A stretch of 64,000 bases of DNA, from NCBI RefSeq assembly GCF_041435355.1, contig NZ_CP108442.1, forward strand, positions 1,550,001 through 1,614,000, given 5' to 3'. The notes beneath the pieces were generated by a model that worked only from the letters and a program-made list of their open reading frames with translations, was not told the origin of the DNA and did no database searches. This document shows positions 1 through 8,226 of this stretch, piece by piece (within the stretch, counting starts at the first letter, position 1; every line of letters starts with the position of its first letter). The DNA comes from Streptomyces sp. NBC_01276. Its GTDB lineage: Bacteria; Actinomycetota; Actinomycetes; Streptomycetales; Streptomycetaceae. The position numbers and the translations under genes are program-made.

Positions 1-196
1 CGATCGGCGCGTACGCCGTCGTGGTGACCTCGCCGGCGATGTGGACCTGGCCGGTGGTGATGAGCGTCTCGACGGCCACGCGGGAGGCCGGGTCCTCGCG
101 CAGCAGCGCGTCGAGGACGGTGTCGCTGATCCGGTCGGCGATCTTGTCGGGATGTCCTTCGGTGACGGACTCGGAGGTGAACAGCCGCTTGCTCAT
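1..196 (-). CDS. metK: S-adenosylmethionine synthetase, N-terminal part (cut by window edge)
   Basis: The first 65 residues ([20 protein letters not shown]...) match the start of MetK, which makes SAM from methionine and ATP. The SVTEGHPDK motif, which holds the ATP-binding histidine, is intact. The remainder lies outside the window. The ATG overlaps the stop of the ACP gene upstream (ATGA), so translation is coupled. Its place at the end of an operon with two SAM-dependent methyltransferases suggests a dedicated SAM supply, although the sequence alone cannot exclude that it is the only metK of the genome. Confidence 0.93.
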   Translation of the reverse strand, partial: MSKRLFTSESVTEGHPDKIADRISDTVLDALLREDPASRVAVETLITTGQVHIAGEVTTTAYAPI

Positions 197-981
197 GCCT
201 GCCCCACCTTGGCCGTGAAGAAGTGGGTCTCGATGGCGGCGAAGGTGCGGATCTCGTCGACCTCCAGGGTCTCCATCTGGATGGACCGTCCGCTGTGCTG
301 TTCCAGCAGGAAGACGAACTCGACGAAGGACAGCGAGTCGATGAGCCGGTTCTCGATGAGGTCCAGGTCGGGAGCGATGTCGTCGAGCTCCTCGTGGCGG
401 GCGAGGAGCCAGTTCTTCATGAACTGCAGACCGTCGGACATGGTGTCTCTCCTTGGGGTGCCGTGTGTGGTGGGGGTGCCGGCCGCGGTTCCGGAGTCGT
501 GGGCGACGGCCGGAACGGGCGGAGCGGGTGGAACGGGTGGAGCAGGTGCTTGCGGCGGGCCGGGCTCCAGCACCGGGGTGGCGACCGCGACCGCGTAGTC
601 CACGTCGTGGCTGATGGTCACGGTGACCGCGGCGATGCCGGACTCGGCGGCCATCGCCGCCGCCGGGCCGCCGAGTTCCACGAGCGGCCAGCCGCCCTCG
701 GAGCGGTGCACGACGATGTCCAGCCAGGGCAGGAACGCGGCCCGGACACGGAGGGTCTTGAACGCCGCCTCCTTGGCGGCGATCCGCCCGCACAGGCCCA
801 GGACGTCGAGCCTGGCGGAGGTGCGGCAGTCGGCGAGTTCGCCGGGGGTGAGCATGCGCCGGAAGAAGTCCTCGCCGTAGAGGGTGAGGAGCCGGCGGAC
901 ACGGGTGACGGACACGATGTCCATGCCGAGGTTCGCCCAGCCCGGGCCGCCCGCCGGCGGGGCGACGGGTCGGGTCTGCAC
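193..981 (-). CDS. Holo-ACP synthase / acyl carrier protein fusion
   Basis: One open frame of 262 residues from a GTG start. Residues about 18-138 are an AcpS-type 4'-phosphopantetheinyl transferase, with the [10 protein letters not shown] metal-binding strand and the [10 protein letters not shown] motif. Residues 139-180 form a Pro/Ala-rich linker. Residues 181-262 are a carrier protein with the DSL phosphopantetheine site (IDSLSFVEF). No stop separates the two halves. The GTG lies one base from the stop of the ligase gene; an internal ATG at 924-922 (MDIVSV) is an alternative start. A strong ribosome binding site precedes the ACP half, so a free ACP may also be made from 441. The likely role is to prime its own carrier domain, which the neighbouring ligase would load with an amino acid. 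Confidence 0.82.
   Translation of the reverse strand: MQTRPVAPPAGGPGWANLGMDIVSVTRVRRLLTLYGEDFFRRMLTPGELADCRTSARLDVLGLCGRIAAKEAAFKTLRVRAAFLPWLDIVVHRSEGGWPLVELGGPAAAMAAESGIAAVTVTISHDVDYAVAVATPVLEPGPPQAPAPPVPPAPPVPAVAHDSGTAAGTPTTHGTPRRDTMSDGLQFMKNWLLARHEELDDIAPDLDLIENRLIDSLSFVEFVFLLEQHSGRSIQMETLEVDEIRTFAAIETHFFTAKVGQA
447..454 (-). promoter_or_regulatory. Internal ribosome binding site for a stand-alone ACP
   Basis: On the minus strand AAGGAGAG lies five bases before the ATG at 441-439 that opens the 82-residue ACP half ([10 protein letters not shown]...). It is as good as any Shine-Dalgarno in this operon, so both a fused AcpS-ACP and a free ACP are plausible products. Confidence 0.7.
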
Positions 982-982
982 G

Positions 983-1843
983 TCAGATCGCCGGCCCGGC
1001 CGCGTTCGCCTTCAGGACCGCGGCGGTCGCCGCGCCCCAGCTGCCGTGGCGTCGGGTGAGCGCGGACAGCCAGCGCTCCAGGCCGAAGGCGACGCAGCTG
1101 GTGAAAGCCGGTCCCGCGCCGGAGGCGAGGGGGATGTCGCACCGGTCGCCGAAGAAGTTGCGGTGGGTGTTGACGGAGGCGATCGCGAGGTCCTCGTACA
1201 GGAACTCGTGCTTGACCGGGGTCAGGCGTTGCAGGACGGCCTTGGAGCTGCCCTTGTCGAAGAACGGGTCGCAGGCGGCCTCGCGGCGCAGCGGCAGGTC
1301 GAGGGCCTCGGCGAAGGAGTTGATCCGGGTGGTGAAGGAGGCCAGGTGTGCCTCGGCGTGTTCCCGGGTGCCGATGGCGACGATCTCCCGCATCCGGAAG
1401 CCGAGCTGGCGGCGCAGGCCTTCGTAGCGCTCCTCCTTGCGGAAGCACCAGCCGACCACGGTGACGAGTTCGTCGTCGTCGGCCGGGCGCCCCTGGTGGT
1501 CGATGTAGACGGCGTAGCAGGACGCCGAGGGGAGTCCGAGGGCCGCGGGCTCCAGCGCTTCGCAGGGGAAGCAGCCGGTGTCGGTACAGAACTCGCTGCT
1601 CCCGCGGACGTCCAGGTTCAGCGGGGCGGCGACGACGGCCTGGTGGGGAAAGTTGTCGTAGTAGTCGAGCCGGGCCAGGTCCGCGGCGGGCAGCAGCGGG
1701 GGCATGGTCATCGGCCGGGCGCCCGCGCTCACGCCCCAGTGCTCGAAGGTGTCGTCGAGCAGTCTCAGCAGGGCGGTTCCTTCGGGGCCGAGGGACGGCA
1801 GGCCCTTGGTGTCACCGGGGCTCGCGGTGGTCGTGATGGTCAT
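983..1843 (-). CDS. Amino acid:[carrier protein] ligase (SerRS-like)
   Basis: A 286-residue class II aminoacyl-tRNA synthetase-like catalytic core with no tRNA-binding N-terminal arm. It resembles the atypical SerRS homologues that activate glycine or alanine and transfer it to the phosphopantetheine arm of a discrete carrier protein. Visible family features are the Cys-containing segment SEFCTDTGCFPCEAL near residue 85, the TPVKHEFLYEDLAIASVN segment and the terminal FGLERWLSAL helix (motif 3). The partner ACP is encoded one base downstream in the same operon. The substrate cannot be read from sequence. The alternative of a true SerRS is rejected because the anticodon-arm domain is missing. 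Confidence 0.8.
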   Translation of the reverse strand: MTITTTASPGDTKGLPSLGPEGTALLRLLDDTFEHWGVSAGARPMTMPPLLPAADLARLDYYDNFPHQAVVAAPLNLDVRGSSEFCTDTGCFPCEALEPAALGLPSASCYAVYIDHQGRPADDDELVTVVGWCFRKEERYEGLRRQLGFRMREIVAIGTREHAEAHLASFTTRINSFAEALDLPLRREAACDPFFDKGSSKAVLQRLTPVKHEFLYEDLAIASVNTHRNFFGDRCDIPLASGAGPAFTSCVAFGLERWLSALTRRHGSWGAATAAVLKANAAGPAI

Positions 1844-1877
1844 GGGGGGGTCACCTCTCGGACGGCGGTCGGCCCTC

Positions 1878-2771
1878 TCAGACGACGGGCAGGGTGTCGT
1901 CCGTGAAGATCCCGGTCTTCAGGAAGAAGCCGAGGGGCTTGCGGATGGTCTTGCGCTCGAAGGGGCGGCGGCGTTCGTCGGCGACCAGCGCGTTGCGCAG
2001 GGCGATCGGGTCGGCGATGCCGGCGTCGCGGTAGACGTGCGGGTTGTAGAGGGAGTTGACGCTGTAGACCACGTACCGCTTGAGGTAGGCCTCGACCTCG
2101 GCGAGCCGGGCGGCGGGGACGGCCTCGCGCATCCGGGTGAAGAGCAGGGACACCAGTTCGCGGCCGAAGGCGATGTGCCGGGACTCGTCCTGGTGGTGGA
2201 TGCGGTTGACCTCGCGGATGGTGTGGCACAGCGATTCGTCGCGCGCCATCCGGGTGTTGTAGTGGTCGACGAGTTCCTCGAAGAACAGGATGCGGGCGAA
2301 GACGAGGAAGTTCTCCACCTCCGGCTCCCAGGCGGAGTCGGCGCGCAGGGCCGTGGAGCCGTAGATCTTGTCTCCGTAGCGGCGGCAGAACTCGGCGAAG
2401 AACCACATGTGCTCGTTCTCCTCACCGATGAAGTGGTGGAAGAAGTCGGAGGGCACCTCGAAGCCGGGCATGTGGATCCGGCCGACCACCTCGATGAGCA
2501 GTTCGCGGATGCCGTGCACGTTGAGGCTGTAGAAGTTGATGCTCTCCCACTTGGAGAGGCGCTGGATGGTCTCCTCGCCGAGTTCGTCGTAGAACGGGGT
2601 TCCGTAGACGGTGAGCAGCTCGGGGGTCATCCACATCCGGCCCTCTTCGAGCTTCTCGGGCCACTGGAACTGCTGGTAGGGGTTGTAGTACTCCTCGATG
2701 GAGCGGGAGCTCAGCCGCTCCAGGACCTCCAGGAACCGGTCGGTGACCGGCAGGGGGGCGCTGACGCCCAT
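1878..2771 (-). CDS. AurF-type diiron N-oxygenase
   Basis: A 297-residue helical ferritin-like protein. Carboxylate/histidine motifs expected for a diiron centre are visible: GEENEHMWFF (about 116-125), FEELVDHY (164-171) and HHQDESRHIAFGRE (192-205). The family includes AurF and CmlI, which oxidise amino groups to hydroxylamine, nitroso or nitro. The start ATG has a GAGGAG ribosome binding site. Because its neighbours are a carrier-protein ligase and an ACP, the substrate is probably a carrier-bound amino acid; this is inference. Other diiron reactions such as desaturation or C-hydroxylation cannot be excluded. Confidence 0.82.
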   Translation of the reverse strand: MGVSAPLPVTDRFLEVLERLSSRSIEEYYNPYQQFQWPEKLEEGRMWMTPELLTVYGTPFYDELGEETIQRLSKWESINFYSLNVHGIRELLIEVVGRIHMPGFEVPSDFFHHFIGEENEHMWFFAEFCRRYGDKIYGSTALRADSAWEPEVENFLVFARILFFEELVDHYNTRMARDESLCHTIREVNRIHHQDESRHIAFGRELVSLLFTRMREAVPAARLAEVEAYLKRYVVYSVNSLYNPHVYRDAGIADPIALRNALVADERRRPFERKTIRKPLGFFLKTGIFTDDTLPVV

Positions 2772-2825
2772 GGTGGCTCTCCTCGGTGTGTGGTGGGGCG
2801 GCGGGCGCGTGGGGGCCGCGGTCCC

Positions 2826-3872
2826 TTACGGCCGGACCTCGTAGACCGCGTTGACGGGGGTCTCGGTCGCCCGGCGCCAGCGGGTGAATCCGGCCTCTTC
2901 GGCGATGCCCCGGAAGGCCTGCTCGCCGGAGTGGTTGCCGAGGGCGTGGGGGCCGCGCTGGGCGACGGCCACGGGCAGGCACATCACCGCGGACAGCGCC
3001 ATGAACATGCGGGCGGCCGGGGTCTGGGTGTCGATGTCGGCGGGCGACACGTTCGACTCGACGAGCATCCAGGTGCCGTCCGCGTCCAGGGACTTGTGGA
3101 CGTGGCGGGCGGCGGCGACCGGATCGCCCATGTCGTGCAGGGCGTTGAAGAAGGTCACCAGGTCGTAGCCGGAGCCGGGGTAGTCGTCGGCGGCGGCGAC
3201 GTCGAAGACGACGCGGTCGGAGAGCCCGGCCTCCTCGGCGAGCCGGCGGGCGAGGGAGATGGCCTCTTCGGAGTAGTCGAAGCCGTGGACGGTGGCCTGC
3301 GGGAAGGCCTTCGCGATCAGCAGGGTGGTGTGGCCGACGCCGCAGCCCACGTCGGCGACGGTGCCGCCGGCGGCGAGCTTGCCGGTGACCCCGGTGAGGG
3401 CGGGCAGCCAGTCGGGGACGAGCCGGTGCTCGTAGGTGGGCTGGAAGAAGCTGCCCATGCCGGTGTCCAGGGCCGGGTCGTGCTCGGCCCAGCCCACGCC
3501 GTCGCCGCTGCGGTACGCGTCGACGAGCAGGTCCTCGGTGCCGTAGAGCGCCTTGAGGGCGGTGAAGAACCCGGCGGCGTAGGTGACGGCGTTCGGGTCG
3601 GCGAGCACGGGGGCGTGGTCGGCGGGCAGCGCGTACGCGTCCGTCTCCGGGTCGCGCTCGACGTACCCGGCGCTCAGCTGGGCGTGCAGCCACTCCTCGG
3701 CGTAGCGGGGGTGGATCCCGGCGCGCGCGGCGAGGGCGGCCGGGGTGAGCGGGCCGGTCTCGGCGAGGGCCCGGTAGAGGCCGAGGCGCTCGCCGAGGGC
3801 GACGGTGAGGCCGCGGACGGCGGCGCCGGCGTCGGCGATGACGCGCTGGTGGAAGTCGTGGGTGCCGGTCAT
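2826..3872 (-). CDS. SAM-dependent methyltransferase with winged-helix N-terminus
   Basis: 348 residues. The first 90 form a winged-helix-like dimerisation region (GLTVALGERLGLYRAL, then TPAALAARAGIHPRYAEEWL). A class I methyltransferase follows, with SAM motif VADVGCGVGHTT at about 172-183 and acidic residue in GFDYS. Overall it resembles Rv2258c-like and small-molecule O/N-methyltransferases. Its ATG overlaps the stop of the preceding methyltransferase (ATGA). The target is unknown; an oxygenated amino acid from the same operon is the simplest guess. Confidence 0.85.
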   Translation of the reverse strand: MTGTHDFHQRVIADAGAAVRGLTVALGERLGLYRALAETGPLTPAALAARAGIHPRYAEEWLHAQLSAGYVERDPETDAYALPADHAPVLADPNAVTYAAGFFTALKALYGTEDLLVDAYRSGDGVGWAEHDPALDTGMGSFFQPTYEHRLVPDWLPALTGVTGKLAAGGTVADVGCGVGHTTLLIAKAFPQATVHGFDYSEEAISLARRLAEEAGLSDRVVFDVAAADDYPGSGYDLVTFFNALHDMGDPVAAARHVHKSLDADGTWMLVESNVSPADIDTQTPAARMFMALSAVMCLPVAVAQRGPHALGNHSGEQAFRGIAEEAGFTRWRRATETPVNAVYEVRP

Positions 3873-4708
3873 GCCGCTCTCACCTCTGCGGTAGGGAGGT
3901 CACAGGTGAACAGGAAGGAACGGGGCACGCGCGGGACGGCGCGCGCGGGGACGGGGTACGGCCAGCGGCCGAAGTCGGCGCCCGCCTCCCCCGGCTGGCG
4001 GACCTCCCGTACGTCCCAGCCGCATTCGGCGAGGAGCTCCTCGGGGGTCTCCGTGCCGAACAGCCACGGGTTCCCGTCCTCCTTGAGGCAGTTCAGGAAG
4101 GGCCGGGACAGCGGGTTCTCCAGCGCGGACCTGCTGATGACGTCGCCGAGCAGGACGGACCCGGGCGCGGAGTGTCCGGCGAGGGTCGTGATCAGGTGGC
4201 GTACGGCCTGCTCGGGAAGGAAGAACAGGAGGCCCTCGACGACCCACAGGACCGGCTCGTCCCGGCGCCAGCCGGCGTCCTGCAGCGGGCCCGTCCAGTC
4301 CTCGGTGAGGTCGACGGGGACGGTGACGCGGGTGCGTCCGGCCGGGGCCGGTTCCCCGGCGAGCATCTCCGCCTTGGCCTCCAGGAGGGCGGGGCGGTCG
4401 AGTTCGTAGACGGTGACGCCGTCGGGCCAGGGGAGCCGGTAGAAGCGGGTGTCCATGCCGGCGGCGAGGAACACGACCTGGCGGATGCCGTGGTCCTCGA
4501 CTGCGCGGACGACCGCCCGGTCGAGGTAGGTGGTGCGGATGGCGAGGAACGGTACGGTTCCGGCGCCCGCGTAGCGCTCCAGCAGTTCGAAGCCGATGGT
4601 GTCGGCGACGGTGCGCGCGTACGGATCGGCGAACAGCCGGTCCTCGCGGTCGGTCTCCAGGGCCCGCGCTGCGGCGGTCCACTGGGCGGTGCGGGATACG
4701 GCCTCCAC
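3869..4708 (-). CDS. Leucine-carboxyl-methyltransferase-like SAM methyltransferase
   Basis: 279 residues from a GTG start preceded by GGGAGA. Family features of the PPM/LCM-type methyltransferases (TIGR00027) are the N-terminal RTAQWTAAARALET segment, the FADPYA motif and VVFLAAGMDTRFYRL, where SAM binds. Members methylate carboxyl or hydroxyl groups on small molecules. It is the second gene of the MaoC-led operon and couples into the next methyltransferase by a four-base overlap. Confidence 0.85.
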   Translation of the reverse strand: MEAVSRTAQWTAAARALETDREDRLFADPYARTVADTIGFELLERYAGAGTVPFLAIRTTYLDRAVVRAVEDHGIRQVVFLAAGMDTRFYRLPWPDGVTVYELDRPALLEAKAEMLAGEPAPAGRTRVTVPVDLTEDWTGPLQDAGWRRDEPVLWVVEGLLFFLPEQAVRHLITTLAGHSAPGSVLLGDVISRSALENPLSRPFLNCLKEDGNPWLFGTETPEELLAECGWDVREVRQPGEAGADFGRWPYPVPARAVPRVPRSFLFTCDLPTAEVRAA

Positions 4709-4747
4709 GGGAGGTCTCCCTTCACTTCGGTGGACGGGGGGGGTGGT

Positions 4748-5263
4748 TCAGGCCAGGCTGCGGACGCGGACGACGGGGTCCTGGGCGGCGCACGTCGACG
4801 CGGGGTGCGCGGCGTCGGACTCGGCGGGCCGTCTCTTGAAGATGCTGTGCAGGACCATGCTGAAGACGACGTTCCCGTCGCCGTCCACCAGCGTGCACTT
4901 GGGCTGGACGACGCCGGTGGACGGGTTGAACGGCGAGGGGCGGGAGCCGAGGACCTCGACGCGTGCCGTGAGGACGTCCCCGGGGCGCACCGGCCGCAGG
5001 TAGCGGATCTCGTCGACGCCCGGGGAGCCGGTACAGGCGCTGTAGGCGAGCAGTCCGTCGACGTAGCGCCGCATGAACATGGAGGCGCTGTGCCAGCCGC
5101 TGGCGATCAGGCCGCCGAACGGTGACTGCGCGGCGAGGTCCGGGTCCGTGTGGAAGGGCTGCGGGTCGAAGCGCCTGCCGAAGTCCAGCACCTCCTCCGC
5201 CGTGACGGTGATGGTGCCCAGCTCGTGCACGTCACCGGTCCGGAAGTCCTCGAAGTAGCGCAT
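4748..5263 (-). CDS. MaoC-like hotdog-fold dehydratase
   Basis: 171 residues with the (R)-hydratase signature: FDPQPFHTDPDLAAQSPFGGLIASGWHSASMF carries the Asp/His pair of the MaoC active site. A GTG codon directly upstream (5266) is a possible start, but the ATG at 5263 is better spaced from the AAGGGGGG ribosome binding site. MaoC enzymes hydrate or dehydrate acyl-thioesters, so this protein may act on the ACP-bound intermediate. It is the first gene after the promoter at 5302-5338. The C-terminal 30 residues are poorly conserved-looking. Confidence 0.85.
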   Translation of the reverse strand: MRYFEDFRTGDVHELGTITVTAEEVLDFGRRFDPQPFHTDPDLAAQSPFGGLIASGWHSASMFMRRYVDGLLAYSACTGSPGVDEIRYLRPVRPGDVLTARVEVLGSRPSPFNPSTGVVQPKCTLVDGDGNVVFSMVLHSIFKRRPAESDAAHPASTCAAQDPVVRVRSLA

Positions 5264-5301
5264 CACGCGCCCCCCTTGACGTAGAGGAGTGTTTCTCTGG
5301 C

Positions 5302-5338
5302 GTGAACCAATCTACGAATCTGCCGATTATTTTGTCAA
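5302..5338 (-). promoter_or_regulatory. Housekeeping-type promoter for the MaoC-MetK operon
   Basis: On the minus strand TTGACA (5338-5333) and TAGATT (5314-5309) are separated by 18 bases, a textbook sigma-HrdB layout. This places the start of transcription near 5302, about 39 bases before the MaoC ATG. The -35 box lies inside the last codons of the lyase gene, in unusually AT-rich DNA for this window. Confidence 0.65.
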
Positions 5339-6517
5339 CCCAAAAGAAGACCGCAGTGCCTGTTCTATGTCCCGCCACAGGTCCTCGGGGTCCTCGATGC
5401 CCACCGACATCCGCACCAGCCCCGCGCCGATGCCCGCACGCGCCAACGCCCCCTCGTCCAGCTCCCGGTGGGAGGTGGAGGCCGGATGCGTCACGAGCGT
5501 CTCCACACCGCCCAGGGAAAGGGCGAGCCGCGCCACCCGCACGCCCTCGACGAAGGCCCGGCCGGCCTCCCGGCCGCCGTCCAGCTCGAACGAGAGCATC
5601 CCGCCGCCACCGGAGAGCACCGTGCGGGCGAGGGCGTGGGAGGGGTGCGTTCCCAGCCACGGCCAGTGGACGGCCGCCACGGCCGGATGGCCGGCCAGCC
5701 GCTCGGCGAGCAGGCCCGCGTTGGCGCAGTGCTCGCGCATCCGCAGGGGCAGCGTGGCGATCCCGCGCAGGGTCAGCCAGGCGGCGAACGGGTCCGCGCT
5801 CGCGCCGAGTTCGACCGTGCGCGGCCACACCGCGCGGCGCAGGGCGTCGTCGGCGAAGACGGCCGCGCCGCCCAGTACGTCGGAGTGCCCGGCGAGGTAC
5901 TTGGTCGTGGAGTGCAGCACGATGTCGGCGCCGAGCTCGACGGGGCGGCACAGGACGGGCGAGGCCAGGGAGTTGTCCACGGCGCCGATCACGCCGCGGC
6001 GGCGGGCCGCCGCCAGCAGTCCGGGCAGGTCCGGCACCTGGCCGGTGGGGTTGGCGATGGTCTCCAGCAGGAGCAGCCGGGTGCGCGGCCCGGCGAGCGC
6101 CTCGAACTCCCCCACGTCGTCGCCGCCGATGTACGCGACCTCGATCCCGTAGCGCTCGGCGAGGTCGGTCAGCGCCGCGTACGTCCCCCCGTAGAGGCAC
6201 CGCTGCGCGATCACCCGGTCGCCGGGGCGCAGCAGTGCGAGCAGTACGCCGCTGATCGCGCCCATGCCGGAGGCGAAGGCGATGGCGGAGGCCCCGCCCT
6301 CCAGGTCGGCGAGGGTCCGCTCCAGGGCGCGTACGGTCGGATTGCCGCGACGGCCGTAGACGTACGGGCCGTCGGGGCCGGCCATGGCCCCCGCCAGTTC
6401 GTCGGCGGAGTCGAAGGCGAAGGCGGACGACTGCACGAGCGGCACGGACAGCGGGCGGCTCGTGGTGGCGGGCGGCTCGTGGACCACGTGCACGGCCCGG
6501 GTGCGGATGTCCTTCAT
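5327..6517 (-). CDS. PLP-dependent transsulfuration-family enzyme (cystathionine gamma-synthase / methionine gamma-lyase type)
   Basis: 396 residues of fold type I PLP enzyme. The PLP lysine is Lys206 in HSTTKYLAGHSD. Also visible are YGRRGNPT near 54-61, the FASGMGAI segment near 81 and the cofactor-binding Asp in VDNSLASP. Family members catalyse gamma-replacement or gamma-elimination of sulfur amino acids. The start ATG has an AGGGAGA ribosome binding site. Beside MetK and two methyltransferases it might recycle homocysteine or build an unusual amino acid; sequence does not decide this. It is separated from the next gene by a promoter, so it may belong to a distinct transcript. Confidence 0.85.
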   Translation of the reverse strand: MKDIRTRAVHVVHEPPATTSRPLSVPLVQSSAFAFDSADELAGAMAGPDGPYVYGRRGNPTVRALERTLADLEGGASAIAFASGMGAISGVLLALLRPGDRVIAQRCLYGGTYAALTDLAERYGIEVAYIGGDDVGEFEALAGPRTRLLLLETIANPTGQVPDLPGLLAAARRRGVIGAVDNSLASPVLCRPVELGADIVLHSTTKYLAGHSDVLGGAAVFADDALRRAVWPRTVELGASADPFAAWLTLRGIATLPLRMREHCANAGLLAERLAGHPAVAAVHWPWLGTHPSHALARTVLSGGGGMLSFELDGGREAGRAFVEGVRVARLALSLGGVETLVTHPASTSHRELDEGALARAGIGAGLVRMSVGIEDPEDLWRDIEQALRSSFGLTK

Positions 6518-6560
6518 CGGGTTCTCCCTGTCGTTCGTCCTGCGGATCCGGATGCGGAAA

Positions 6561-6600
6561 AGGGGTCGCCCGACGTCCGGAAGGACGTCGGGCGACCCCT
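6561..6600 (-). terminator. Intrinsic terminator downstream of the DHA2 exporter
   Basis: A perfect 18-bp stem (6561-6578 with 6583-6600) closes on a four-base GGAA loop and is followed on the minus strand by TTTTCC. It stops exporter transcription before the lyase gene. Confidence 0.88.
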
Positions 6601-6626
6601 GGGCGCGCGCGGGGCGACCCCGTACG

Positions 6627-8072
6627 TCACACCCCTGCCGTCTCGCCGCGCGGCGCCGGGGCGTCGGCGGCCGGGGCGGCGGCAGCGGCGGACTTGTCGC
6701 TCTTCATCACGAGGAACGTGATCACCGCACCGGCGGCCGCGATCACGGCGGCGCCGAGGAACGCGGCACTGAAGCCGTCGGTGAGGGCGGGCAGGTCGCC
6801 CAGCTCACCGGCGCCCTGGGTGGTGGCGAGGGCGGTCAGGGCGGCGAGGCCGAGGGCGGAGCCCACGTTGTAGGTGGTGTTGACGATGCCGGAGGCCAGG
6901 CCGGCCTGCTCCTGCGGAGCGCCGGACATCGCGGCCATCATCGCCGGGATGTAGGCGAGCGCCATGCCGAGCGCGGCGACCAGCGAGGCCGGCAGGACGT
7001 CGACGAGGAAGGTGCCGGTCGGCTCGACCGCGGAGAGCCAGACCAGGCCGGCGGCGAGGACCAGCAGGCCGCCCGCGATCAGCGGCTTGGCGCCGAAGCG
7101 GCCCATGAGGCGCGCGGTGATCGCCGTCATGAAGATCATCAGCAGGATGGTCATGGGGAGCAGCGCCGCGCCGGAGGCGAAGGCGCCGTAGTCCAGGACC
7201 TGCTGGAGGTAGAGGTTGAGGAAGTACCACATCGGGATCCAGGCGGCCCCCAGCAGCGTCATCGCCAGGTTGGCGGAGCCGAGCCGCGGGATCCGCCAGA
7301 CGCCGAGCGGCATGAGGGGCTCGCGGACGGTCTTCTGGATCACGAAGAACAGGGCGAGCAGGACGACGGCGCCGATCAGTTCGAGCACGGTCGCGGTCGC
7401 GCCCCAGCCCACCTCGGGCGCCCGGACGACGGCGAAGACGGCGAGCGCGAGCCCGGCGGTGACGGCGACGGCGCCGAGGACGTCCACGGAACCGCGGCGG
7501 GCCTGGACGGCGGGCAGCAGCCTGGTGGCGGCGAGGGTCGCGAGGCCGATCGGCACGTAGATGATGAAGACCCAGGGCCAGCTCATCCACTCGGTGAACA
7601 CACCGCCGAGGAACACGCCGGCGGTACCGCCGGCGGGCGCGGCGGCGCCGTAGAGGGCCATCGCCTTGCCGAGTTCCTTCGGGTTGTGCCCGAAGAGCAT
7701 CATCAGCAGGGTCATGGCGGACGGCGCGATCAGCGCACCGCCGACGCCCTGCACGGCCCGGCCGGCGATCTCGACGGCCGCGCTCTGCGCGGCGGCGGCC
7801 AGCACCGATCCGACGACCATGGTGACCCATCCGGCGGCGAAGACCCTGCGGGCGCCGAACAGGTCGGAGAGCCGGCCGCCGAGCAGGAGTAACCCGCCGA
7901 AGACGATCACATAGGCGTTGAAGACCCACTGGAGCTCGCCCTGCGAGAAGCCGAGGTCCTTCTGCATCTCGGGGAGCGCGACTCCGATGATGGACGTGTC
8001 CATGATCACCATGAACTGCGCGGTGGCAAGCACGCCAAGTGCCCACCAGCGCCGGGGATTGACGGTTGACAT
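6627..8072 (-). CDS. DHA2-family MFS drug exporter (about 14 TM)
   Basis: 481 residues of membrane transporter. TM1 holds the family motif VIMDTSIIGVALP and the loop after TM2 reads LGGRLSDLFGARRVF (MFS motif A). Length and segment number fit the 14-helix DHA2 group of proton-driven efflux pumps. The start is taken at MSTVNPRRW because GGAGGG lies just upstream; a longer frame to 8138 would run into the operator region. The Ala/Pro-rich tail is cytoplasmic. It may export the product of either neighbouring pathway. Confidence 0.88.
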   Translation of the reverse strand: MSTVNPRRWWALGVLATAQFMVIMDTSIIGVALPEMQKDLGFSQGELQWVFNAYVIVFGGLLLLGGRLSDLFGARRVFAAGWVTMVVGSVLAAAAQSAAVEIAGRAVQGVGGALIAPSAMTLLMMLFGHNPKELGKAMALYGAAAPAGGTAGVFLGGVFTEWMSWPWVFIIYVPIGLATLAATRLLPAVQARRGSVDVLGAVAVTAGLALAVFAVVRAPEVGWGATATVLELIGAVVLLALFFVIQKTVREPLMPLGVWRIPRLGSANLAMTLLGAAWIPMWYFLNLYLQQVLDYGAFASGAALLPMTILLMIFMTAITARLMGRFGAKPLIAGGLLVLAAGLVWLSAVEPTGTFLVDVLPASLVAALGMALAYIPAMMAAMSGAPQEQAGLASGIVNTTYNVGSALGLAALTALATTQGAGELGDLPALTDGFSAAFLGAAVIAAAGAVITFLVMKSDKSAAAAAPAADAPAPRGETAGV

Positions 8073-8095
8073 TGCCCTGACCCTCCTCTGCCATA

Positions 8096-8110
8096 TACCC
8101 CTGGGGGGTA
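8096..8110. promoter_or_regulatory. CsoR-like palindromic operator, site 1
   Basis: TACCCCTGGGGGGTA has arms TACCCC and GGGGTA. It lies 24 bases upstream of the exporter ATG, close to the start of its mRNA. The shape (C-tract, short centre, G-tract, flanked by TA) is that of CsoR-family operators. Confidence 0.5.
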
Positions 8111-8130
8111 CCTTCGCGTAGCAACGTAGC

Positions 8131-8147
8131 ATACCCATGGGGGGTAT
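8131..8147. promoter_or_regulatory. CsoR-like palindromic operator, site 2
   Basis: ATACCCATGGGGGGTAT has arms ATACCC and GGGTAT. Its centre is 36 bases from that of site 1. Two such sites in front of an exporter suggest cooperative repression by a CsoR-family regulator not encoded in the window. Confidence 0.5.
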
Positions 8148-8182
8148 GTAAGAGAGAGTTCCGGGCGGCCCGGACAGCCCGC

Positions 8183-8214
8183 GGACCCCCGCCGGCCGCG
8201 GCCGGCGGGGGTCC
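8183..8214 (-). terminator. Hairpin terminator after the EF-G paralogue
   Basis: A perfect GC-rich inverted repeat of 15 bp (8183-8197 with 8200-8214) with a minimal loop begins 12 bases after the stop codon at 8227. There is no T-run, as is common in Streptomyces. Confidence 0.65.
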
Positions 8215-8226
8215 TGGGAGCGGGGG

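Noticed and set aside
983..1843. A second seryl-tRNA synthetase
   Set aside because: No N-terminal coiled-coil tRNA arm; only the catalytic core remains, next to an ACP gene.
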